NCBI GenBank assembly: GCA_043775075.1
Contig: JAYVSS010000274.1
Coordinates: 1-6,730 of the forward strand
Origin: JANLQX01 sp043775075
Lineage (GTDB): Bacteria > Actinomycetota > Acidimicrobiia > Acidimicrobiales > JANYDT01
Direction: 5' to 3'
DNA length: 6,730 nucleotides
Part shown: positions 1 to 5,386 of the stretch, in pieces
Numbering within the stretch: the stretch's first letter is position 1
Layout of the letters: the number at the start of each line of letters is the position of its first letter
Program-made: the position numbers and the translations under genes
The notes under the pieces: generated by a model
What the model was told of the DNA's origin: nothing
What the model saw: the letters and a program-made list of their open reading frames with translations, nothing else
The model's database searches: none

Positions 1-2
1 TC

Positions 3-248
3 GGGGTTGCGGTGTTGATGAGTCTGTCGCTCTCGATCCGTGAAGCGCTCATGCTGTTTAGCTTGTTCTGGGCCCAGTTCATCGTGCGGGCCGTGGTTCC
101 CGATGGTTGGGGCGGGGCCGAACGCATCGGCGTGGGAGTGGCGTACCTCGTACTCGGCCTGTACTTTATGGTTCGTCAGCGCGCATATGTTCGCCGAACG
201 CTGACCGACGGATTCCGCACGCCGTATTCTGTAATGGCGGCCGAGTGA
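3..248 (+). CDS. C-terminal fragment of a multi-pass membrane protein, probably a sodium/calcium or sodium/proton exchanger
   Basis: The frame is open to the left edge of the window, so this is the 3' end of a longer gene; the GTG/ATG codons near position 12 need not be its start. About 81 residues are visible. Two hydrophobic segments can be seen, one around LMLFSLFWAQFIVRAVV and one around IGVGVAYLVLGLYFMV, separated by a short polar turn (PDGWGGAER). A basic cytoplasmic-type stretch (RQRAYVRR) follows, then a short tail with GFRTPYSVM. A final helix pair plus a basic tail fits the end of an actinobacterial CaCA-type (Na_Ca_ex) exchanger, where I recall similar tails. This is recollection of a pattern, not a motif match, because the diagnostic alpha-repeats lie outside the window. 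The stop is TGA at 246-248, and the Nudix gene follows 19 bp later on the same strand. It could instead be another transporter or integral membrane protein. Confidence 0.5.
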   Translation, partial: GVAVLMSLSLSIREALMLFSLFWAQFIVRAVVPDGWGGAERIGVGVAYLVLGLYFMVRQRAYVRRTLTDGFRTPYSVMAAE

Positions 249-267
249 GCTCGCGTCGGATGCGTCA

Positions 268-726
268 ATGACCCCAGTGCGCTTCGTCCGGTTGGCGATT
301 GAGGCGACAGGGATCCTCGCCCGAATCGCGTGGAGCCGACTTGGCGGACCGCCAACACGAGGCGTCATGTGCCTCGTTCTCAACGAAGCGGGCGAAGTGC
401 TGCTGGTGAAAAATTCGTATCGCAAGCGGTGGTCCCTACCCGGCGGCTGGGTTGATCCCGGCGAGTCGTTCGAGGACGCCGTAGTACGTGAAGTAGCCGA
501 AGAAACCGGCGTGATACTTACCGATGCACCCGAGTTTCTGGCCGAGTTAGTGAACGGCCGGCATAGTGATCGGCTGTACCGCGGCATCCCGACGACGACC
601 AGGGTGACGGTCTCGACTCCATGGGAGGTGTCGGCCACGCAATGGTGTCATGTGGATCAGTTGCCCAAGTTGGCCAACCCCGCGAGCCGGATTCTGGCCC
701 TTGGACACTGGCTTGCGGTTCACTGA
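268..726 (+). CDS. Nudix hydrolase
   Basis: This 152-residue protein is a typical single-domain Nudix hydrolase, a cytoplasmic Mg2+-dependent enzyme that cleaves nucleoside diphosphates linked to another moiety. The Nudix signature GX5EX7REUXEEXGU is complete at residues 60-82: G60, E66, then REVAEETGV at 74-82. The metal-binding glutamates (E75, E78, E79) are all present. The strand before the box (VMCLVLNEAGEVLLVKNSY, about 33-51) and LPGGW are also typical. The first 30 residues are a basic, partly hydrophobic helix (FVRLAIEATGILARIAW), an N-terminal extension seen in some Nudix proteins that may be amphipathic or membrane-associated. The ATG at 268 has no clear Shine-Dalgarno; GTG at 277 is an in-frame alternative. 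Substrate specificity cannot be read from the sequence; nucleotide sanitation, NADH, ADP-ribose or nucleotide-sugar cleavage are all possible. It may be co-transcribed with its left and right neighbours. Confidence 0.92.
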   Translation: MTPVRFVRLAIEATGILARIAWSRLGGPPTRGVMCLVLNEAGEVLLVKNSYRKRWSLPGGWVDPGESFEDAVVREVAEETGVILTDAPEFLAELVNGRHSDRLYRGIPTTTRVTVSTPWEVSATQWCHVDQLPKLANPASRILALGHWLAVH

Positions 727-766
727 GGTTGACGCGTTTCGTGACGAACTCGACCACACTTGGACG

Positions 767-1162
767 GTGAACATTTCCGGGTTGGTTGAGCCGAAGGCGG
801 CGGGAGCGGGGGCTACCACCGCCTTCTTGACAGCGGGCTTCGGTCTGGCGATCGCGTACGCCGCCAAGTGGTTCTTCGATTGGTCAACCGGAGGCGTGGC
901 CACGGTGGCCACCGTGTTCGTCGTTTTCGGATGTGTCCTGGGCGGGTTTCGAGCGGGGCTTGGCGCGCCGCAGTCACCGTTGACGAACGGCGCGGCAGCG
1001 GGCGTCATCGCTGGAGTCTTGATTTCTCTCGCTCAGCGACTCATCGCCGGCAAGGGCGTGAGCCCGGTCGGGCTCATTTTCGTGGCGTTCCTGTCGGCAT
1101 CCCTCGGCATCTTTGGCGCCATGGTGGCCAACGGCTCCAGGCGAGTTCGCGGGCGGAACTAA
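767..1162 (+). CDS. Small four-helix integral membrane protein, unknown function
   Basis: The predicted product is 131 residues from a GTG start at 767. I do not recognise the family with certainty. Four hydrophobic segments are visible at about residues 16-34, 42-64, 73-95 and 99-121, followed by a short basic tail (RRVRGRN) that probably lies in the cytoplasm. Helices 2-4 are rich in small residues (GCVLGGFRAG, GAAAGVIAGV, ASLGIFGAMVA). This glycine/alanine-rich four-helix layout loosely recalls the TIGR04086-type membrane proteins, but the resemblance is weak. An in-frame ATG at 650 would add 39 residues and overlap the Nudix gene by 77 bp. I prefer GTG 767 because the extra residues up to the Nudix stop read as out-of-frame Nudix sequence. 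No good Shine-Dalgarno precedes either start. The gene begins 40 bp after the Nudix stop and ends at TAA 1160-1162, facing glgC. Confidence 0.7.
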   Translation: MNISGLVEPKAAGAGATTAFLTAGFGLAIAYAAKWFFDWSTGGVATVATVFVVFGCVLGGFRAGLGAPQSPLTNGAAAGVIAGVLISLAQRLIAGKGVSPVGLIFVAFLSASLGIFGAMVANGSRRVRGRN

Positions 1163-1307
1163 CACCTCCCGCCTACCCGCCCGGAGCTGACCTGGACTAG
1201 AGCGCGTCGACCGAGACCGAAACGCGTCGATGCATTTCAGTCCCGCTCGACGCGAATCAGTCCAGCTCGCCGCAGTCTCATCGCCGCGCTCGACGCGAAT
1301 CAAAACG
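1163..1307. other. Convergent intergenic region, possible bidirectional termination zone
   Basis: This 145-bp gap separates two genes that converge. Besides the repeat array it contains the word CGCGTCGA at 1203-1210 and 1223-1230, and its reverse complement TCGACGCG at 1247-1254 and 1290-1297. These words could pair as nested stems in a transcript from either strand; the inner pair encloses a 16-nt loop. A second possible 7-bp stem pairs 1150-1156 with 1177-1183 across the upstream stop codon. Neither structure is followed by a run of T, so classical intrinsic termination is not supported, and any terminator role is inferred from position. Confidence 0.3.
1203..1302. repeat. Degenerate 20-bp tandem repeat array in the convergent intergenic gap
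   Basis: Cutting the sequence every 20 bp from 1203 gives units starting at 1203, 1223, 1243, 1263 and, after a 3-nt insertion, 1286. Each begins with a core like CGCGTCGA or CGCTCGA. The second and third units both end in TCAGTC. The third and fifth share a perfect 16-bp word, CGCTCGACGCGAATCA, at 1244-1259 and 1287-1302. The fourth unit is the most diverged (AGCTCGCCGC). The array fills most of the gap between the small membrane protein stop and the glgC stop. No coding potential is evident. It could be a decayed tandem duplication, a binding-site cluster or part of a termination region. Confidence 0.6.
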
Positions 1308-2567
1308 CTACGAGAACAGGTGGCCCTTCGGGACAACCACGACGCCATGATCCGAAATCGTCAGGCCCCGCGCCCGGTCGGCCTCGATGTCCACGCCGAT
1401 TTGCATCCCGGCGGGGATAACGACGTTCTTGTCGATGATCGCTCGTCGGATGATGGCGCCCGGTTCGACCCGCACATCGTGCAGCAGGATCGAATCGGAC
1501 ACGACGGCATGGTCGTCCACGTAGGCGCCCGGCGACAGAACGCTGCGCTCCACATGCCCGCCGCTCACGATGACGCCCTCGCACAGCAGGCTTGACACCG
1601 CCGAACCCGGGGCCCACGAATGCCCCTGGACCAACTTGGCGGGAGGTAGTGAGGACTGCGCCGTGAACACCGGCCACCGCCGGTTGTACAAATCGAACAT
1701 TGGATTCGGTGTGGTGAGGTCCATGGTCGCGTCGTAGTAAGCGTCCATAGTACCGACGTCTCTCCAATAGCCACGGCCGTGTTTCGTTTCACCGGGGATT
1801 TCGTTGGTGTCGAAGTCGTAAAAATGGGCTACGCCCGTCTTGGTGAGGTTCGGGATGATGTTGCCGCCAAGATCGTGGGCGCTGGATTCGTCGTCCGCGT
1901 CTTCGCTGATGGAATCGAGCAGCACCTGCGTGTCGAACACGTAGTTGCCCATTGACGCCAGGCAGCGATCGGGGCCGTCGGACGACGCCTTCGGCATGAG
2001 CGGAGGGGACTGCGACTTCTCATGGAACGCCTTGATGCTCGTGCCTTCCACCTCCATGACGCCGAAGTCCCGAGCTTCGTCGACGGTGACGGGGATACCG
2101 GCGACAGTGACTCCCGCACCGACGGCAAGATGATGTTCAATCATCTGGCGGGGGTCCATGCGATAGATGTGATCGGCCCCGAAGACGCACACGATGTCCG
2201 GGCGTTCATCGGAGATCAGATTGAAGTTTTGGTAGATCGCATCGGCCGAACCGACGAACCACCGGGGCCCACGGCGCATCTGGGCGGGTACCGGCGTGAC
2301 GTAGTTCCCCAGGAATTCCGAAACCCGCCAGGTGGCCGAAATGTGGCGGTCAAGACTGTGGCTCTTGTACTGGGTGAGCACGACCATCTTGAGCATGCCG
2401 GCGTTGGCAAAGTTCGACAGCACAAAGTCGACGAGACGGTAGGAACCAGCGAAGGGAACCGCCGGTTTGGCCCGATCCGCGGTCAGCGGAAAGAGGCGCT
2501 TGCCCTCCCCACCGGCCAACACCATGACGAGAACCTTCGGGTCTTTGCGAGTGACGAGAGACACCAT
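1308..2567 (-). CDS. glgC: Glucose-1-phosphate adenylyltransferase (ADP-glucose pyrophosphorylase)
   Basis: GlgC makes ADP-glucose and pyrophosphate from ATP and glucose-1-phosphate, the committed step of bacterial glycogen synthesis in the cytoplasm. The 419-residue product has the usual family length. The N-terminal nucleotidyltransferase domain has GGEGKRLFPLT (19-29), AKPAVPF (33-39), SADAIYQN (107-114), the catalytic-Asp motif ADHIYRMD with D132, SMGNYVFD (205-212) and YWRDVGTMDAYY (267-278). The C-terminal part (about 320-400) shows the hydrophobic periodicity of the left-handed beta-helix, including LSPGAYVDDHAVV and IIDKNVVIPAG. Overall it follows the actinobacterial GlgC pattern. The ATG at 2567 puts 17 residues before LAGGEG, which is normal. 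There is no Shine-Dalgarno, but a TAGCGT box lies 6 nt before the ATG, suggesting a leaderless start. Oddities: the usual WY before the G(T/S)ADA motif is W103-F104, and the FxEKP loop reads FHEKS, keeping the sugar-phosphate lysine K184 but losing the proline. The last gene of the minus-strand run. Confidence 0.97.
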   Translation of the reverse strand: MVSLVTRKDPKVLVMVLAGGEGKRLFPLTADRAKPAVPFAGSYRLVDFVLSNFANAGMLKMVVLTQYKSHSLDRHISATWRVSEFLGNYVTPVPAQMRRGPRWFVGSADAIYQNFNLISDERPDIVCVFGADHIYRMDPRQMIEHHLAVGAGVTVAGIPVTVDEARDFGVMEVEGTSIKAFHEKSQSPPLMPKASSDGPDRCLASMGNYVFDTQVLLDSISEDADDESSAHDLGGNIIPNLTKTGVAHFYDFDTNEIPGETKHGRGYWRDVGTMDAYYDATMDLTTPNPMFDLYNRRWPVFTAQSSLPPAKLVQGHSWAPGSAVSSLLCEGVIVSGGHVERSVLSPGAYVDDHAVVSDSILLHDVRVEPGAIIRRAIIDKNVVIPAGMQIGVDIEADRARGLTISDHGVVVVPKGHLFS

Positions 2568-2573
2568 GAGCCG

Positions 2574-2579
2574 ACGCTA
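2574..2579 (-). promoter_or_regulatory. Possible -10 box for leaderless glgC transcription
   Basis: On the minus strand TAGCGT fits the actinobacterial TANNNT -10 consensus and ends exactly 6 nt before the glgC ATG. No Shine-Dalgarno is visible there. This spacing would place the transcription start at or next to the A of the start codon. No convincing -35 hexamer is seen 17-18 nt upstream, so the call rests on the box, its spacing and the missing ribosome binding site. Confidence 0.3.
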
Positions 2580-2608
2580 ACTCGCCGAGCCTGTGTGCGT
2601 CGTGAGGG

Positions 2609-3898
2609 TCACCGTTTTGCCTCGGGAGCAGCCTCAGATGCGGCGCCGGCAAAGCCGATCACCAGCGCGATCTGGACCATGCCGAAGCCGAACGTCCACG
2701 GCGCATGATCGAAAAGGGCATGGCCAACCATGGTCAGGAGGACCGTCAGGGCGAACGCGCCTCGGCGCATGCGACGGGCCATTGCCAGACACAAGCCGGC
2801 GAGCGCGACCGCGCCGAGGAAGCCTGATTCAGTAACGATGAGGAGGGGCACGTTATGCACCTGCTGATCCTCGGTGGCGAGCGCCGCAATGTTCGGGTGG
2901 GCATCGCGAGTGGCCATAAACCGGCCCGGACCGACTCCGAGTAACGGCGATTGCTTGATCATGGCAAATGCTTCGTCGATCATCCCCGCCCGCCCGTTCG
3001 ACGCCGCCGCCACGTCGGTGGTGGCCGTGCGTTCGGCTTTGAAGCGCCAACCGTCGATCGAGGCCCCGGCGGCAATTCCGAACACCACCACGATGCCCAG
3101 GAGAACGGGGAGAACACTGGGAGCCAATGCACGCTGCCGTCGGAGCCGAACGGCGCGGATCGACGCCGCAAGGAGTAGCGCGGTCAGCGACACCGCGCCG
3201 GCGGTGCCACAGGTGACTCCAACGATGACCGCTCCGGCCGACGCTCCCACTACCGCCCATCGCTTCGACACGTAGCCATGGTGTGTTCCGAACAGCGCGA
3301 GGCCGATGCCAACGAGACCCATGGCGGCGATCGGGTGGGGTCCGTAAGAGGTGCCGGTCGGTACTTTGAAGCCGTTGAGTTCTTCGAACGGAATACCCAC
3401 CTCGCCGGGTACGCCAATGGCGCGGCCGAGACTGACCTGGGCCACGGCGAGAACCGCCTCAGCCACGCACCAGGCCAGCCACACCTTCGTCGCCTGGACG
3501 CGAAGTTGGCGGGGCGCGGTCGCCAACGTTTGGGCCAACACAATGGCCCCGGCGAAGCGCACCATCGTCATGGCCCCCGTGCTGGACGGGTGCACGACGA
3601 AGGAGACGCTCAGAGCGGCGAACAACGCCACTAGTGCCGCGCCGGGGCTGCGGCCCTCAGCGCGGGCCGAGCGAACGACGGCCGCCGCGCCGAGGACCGC
3701 GAGCGCGGCGAGGAAGGCATCGATCAGCTGGAAGATGACGCCGCGCTTCCAGCGCGACGGATCTCCAGAAAGCACGAGGAATACGGGCGCCGCGGCCAGG
3801 GCGCCGAGGGCCACCCCCTGACGGAGTTGGTTCAGCGAACCGGTGGCGTGCGCCGCGGCGGAGGTGCGGCGGACACTCTCGTGGGCAACGGAGGACAT
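2609..3898 (-). CDS. O-antigen ligase / polymerase-like polytopic membrane protein (Wzy_C type)
   Basis: The 429-residue product is a polytopic inner-membrane protein with about ten to twelve hydrophobic segments, the first at about 29-44 and the last at about 401-418, after a 25-residue polar N-terminus. It has the hallmark arrangement of the WaaL/Wzy (O-antigen ligase, PF04932-type) superfamily: one large polar loop (about 280-350) opening with NGRAGM (R303), then SPLLGVGPGRF (317-327), then HN at 348-349 and a downstream E357 in VTESGFLGAVAL. Family members transfer or polymerise lipid-linked glycans on the outer face of the cytoplasmic membrane. The exact donor and acceptor cannot be read here. 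The gene sits between glgA (60 bp upstream) and glgC (41 bp downstream), an unusual place. The ATG at 3898 has AGG too close to serve as a standard Shine-Dalgarno, and a perfect palindrome overlaps the start codon. An internal GTG at codon 29 is possible but would cut into the first hydrophobic segment. Confidence 0.82.
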   Translation of the reverse strand: MSSVAHESVRRTSAAAHATGSLNQLRQGVALGALAAAPVFLVLSGDPSRWKRGVIFQLIDAFLAALAVLGAAAVVRSARAEGRSPGAALVALFAALSVSFVVHPSSTGAMTMVRFAGAIVLAQTLATAPRQLRVQATKVWLAWCVAEAVLAVAQVSLGRAIGVPGEVGIPFEELNGFKVPTGTSYGPHPIAAMGLVGIGLALFGTHHGYVSKRWAVVGASAGAVIVGVTCGTAGAVSLTALLLAASIRAVRLRRQRALAPSVLPVLLGIVVVFGIAAGASIDGWRFKAERTATTDVAAASNGRAGMIDEAFAMIKQSPLLGVGPGRFMATRDAHPNIAALATEDQQVHNVPLLIVTESGFLGAVALAGLCLAMARRMRRGAFALTVLLTMVGHALFDHAPWTFGFGMVQIALVIGFAGAASEAAPEAKR

Positions 3899-3911
3899 AC
3901 CTCGGAGGTAT
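3897..3911. promoter_or_regulatory. Perfect 15-bp palindrome overlapping the ligase-like start codon
   Basis: The + strand reads ATACCTC-G-GAGGTAT, two perfect 7-bp arms around one central base. It covers the first two bases of the minus-strand ATG and all of the AGG-rich sequence just upstream. As DNA it could be a dimeric operator. As RNA it could form a 6-bp stem with a 3-nt loop that hides the translation start. A TACGGT box (TANNNT) lies 15 nt upstream of the ATG, so a repressor here would sit at the likely transcription start. Function is inferred. Confidence 0.35.
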
Positions 3912-3935
3912 CGACCGTATCGCTCCCCCGCTAAA

Positions 3936-3947
3936 GCCCGAACGGGC
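3936..3947 (-). terminator. Weak hairpin followed by TTTA after glgA
   Basis: On the minus strand GCCCG-TT-CGGGC is a perfect 5-bp inverted repeat with a 2-base centre, beginning about 11 nt after the glgA stop and followed by TTTA. The stem is short, the loop is tight and the T run has only three bases. At best it could attenuate transcription between glgA and the ligase-like gene, and it may be chance in GC-rich DNA. Confidence 0.18.
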
Positions 3948-3958
3948 CGAATGGACCG

Positions 3959-5383
3959 CTAGTGACGGAGGCTGTCGTACAGGTCCATGTACGCCGCGGC
4001 GGGAGCGTCCCATGACCAGTCGATGGTCATCGCATTGCGAATCAGCGTGGTCCGACGCCCCTTTCCCTGCCACGTACGCGCCCCGCGGTGCATGGCGTCG
4101 ACGATCCCCGCAGCGTTCACCGCTCGGCTGACGAAACCCGTGCCGTTCAACGGGTCGATGTCGGCATCGATCACCGTGTCATGCAGTCCACCAACATCGG
4201 TGACGATCGGCAGCGAGCCGTAGCGCATTGCTTGCATCTGGGCCAGCCCACACGGTTCGAACCGGCTCGGCATGACGAACAAATCGCTGGCCGCAAACAT
4301 CCGATGGGCCAGGGCCAGATCGAATCCTTCAACAAACCGAAAGCGCTCCGGGATGTAGTGCTCCACCGTGCGAGCGTTGGCGCTTAAAGCGGGATCACCG
4401 GCGCCAAGAAGGACGAACTGGGCATCCATACCAGGGAGGGCCACGGTCGCATCGAGGGCGATATCTACGCCCTTCTGTTCGACCAGTCGGGTGACCATGG
4501 CGATCAGCGGCCCGCTGGATGGGGGAAGGCCAAGTTCGACCCGCAGCGCAATGGCGTTGGTCGCCTTGGCGGCGACCGCCTCGCGTACGTTGTAACGCAT
4601 CGGCAATGCGGCATCGGTGGAGGGGTTCCAGGCGTCGGTATCAATGCCATTAAGGATTCCGACAAGAGCCGAGCCTCTCTCGGCGAGAAGTTCATGAAGC
4701 CCTGCGCCCTCAGCGGCGGTGCGTATTTCATCTGCGTACCTAGGACTCACTGCAACGACACGGTCCGCCAGCGCGATCGCCCCGGCCAGCGGATTGCACG
4801 ACGGTCCAACGTCATAAGCGTGCCGACGATCAGCGCGCAGAACATCGAGCCAACCGCGATCGCACCACCCTTGATAGGCAAGGTTATGAACGGAAAGGAC
4901 GGTCGCCATCTTGGCGTAAACAAATCCCAAGGCTGCGGCGGTGTGCCAGTCGTTCACATGCAGCACGTCGACCCTGTGCTTTTCCGCCAACGCCGCCACC
5001 ACGGCGGAGAAGGCGAAGAACCGCTGATCGTTGTCTGGCCAGCCGTCGACCTCGCCAGGGGGCACATAGGGGTGGGGCCGCTTGATCCCGGGAACATCAA
5101 CCAGGGAGACCTCGCCGTAGCCCTCGAGTTCCCCTGTGCGAATCGTCGCCGTAGCAGGCCCGGCCTCGGGACTGCCACTGCCGGCGGCCCACGCGGGGAG
5201 AGCAATCGTCTCCACCTTTTCGTTCAGCAGAACCGTTCCCTCCGTCCCGGAATAGTCGGGTACCACCAACTCAACGGTCACTCCCGCTCGACGAAGGGCC
5301 TGGGCCAGGCCGCCGGCTGCTTCAGCCAGGCCACCGACTCGAACGAGTGGGGCCAACTCCGCCGTGGCAAAAAGTATGTGCAC
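3959..5383 (-). CDS. glgA: Glycogen synthase, ADP-glucose dependent (GT5 family)
   Basis: GlgA adds glucose from ADP-glucose to the non-reducing end of alpha-1,4-glucan in the cytoplasm. The 474-residue product matches the family length (E. coli 477). The N-terminal GT-B domain starts MHILFATAELAPL and has the glycine loop VGGLAEA (16-22), VNDWH (143-147) and SVHNLAYQG (164-172). The C-terminal domain has the nucleotide-sugar site TRLVEQKG (298-305, with R299 and K304), the catalytic-site motif RFEPCGLAQ (374-382, with E376) and a late ITDVGGLHDTV-like loop (IVTDVGGLHDTV, 393-404). This is the GT5 bacterial enzyme, not the mycobacterial GT4 GlgM type. The GTG start at 5383 fits the alignment exactly and lies 3 nt after the preceding TAG, indicating coupled translation. 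Oddity: the K15 of the E. coli KTGGLAD motif is R15 and D21 is E21, both conservative. Supplied with substrate by the GlgC encoded in the same run. Confidence 0.97.
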   Translation of the reverse strand: MHILFATAELAPLVRVGGLAEAAGGLAQALRRAGVTVELVVPDYSGTEGTVLLNEKVETIALPAWAAGSGSPEAGPATATIRTGELEGYGEVSLVDVPGIKRPHPYVPPGEVDGWPDNDQRFFAFSAVVAALAEKHRVDVLHVNDWHTAAALGFVYAKMATVLSVHNLAYQGWCDRGWLDVLRADRRHAYDVGPSCNPLAGAIALADRVVAVSPRYADEIRTAAEGAGLHELLAERGSALVGILNGIDTDAWNPSTDAALPMRYNVREAVAAKATNAIALRVELGLPPSSGPLIAMVTRLVEQKGVDIALDATVALPGMDAQFVLLGAGDPALSANARTVEHYIPERFRFVEGFDLALAHRMFAASDLFVMPSRFEPCGLAQMQAMRYGSLPIVTDVGGLHDTVIDADIDPLNGTGFVSRAVNAAGIVDAMHRGARTWQGKGRRTTLIRNAMTIDWSWDAPAAAYMDLYDSLRH

Positions 5384-5386
5384 CCT

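Noticed and set aside
650..766. Upstream ATG extension of the small membrane protein
   Set aside because: It overlaps the Nudix gene by 77 bp in another frame. The residues up to the Nudix stop look like shadow sequence. The stretch EVDAFRDELDHTW after the stop looks protein-like but has no in-frame start codon of its own, so GTG 767 is preferred.
1150..1183. 7-bp stem (1150-1156 with 1177-1183) as an intrinsic terminator for the small membrane protein
   Set aside because: The stem overlaps the stop codon, the loop is about 20 nt and no T run follows, so it does not meet terminator criteria.
1300..1767. 155-codon minus-strand frame inside glgC, and similar alternate-frame ORFs
   Set aside because: It lies entirely within glgC in another frame and has an Arg/Gly-rich translation typical of frame shadows.
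2022..2708. + strand open frame (228 codons) opposite glgC and the ligase-like gene
   Set aside because: It spans two real genes and their intergenic gap on the other strand and has no recognisable motifs.
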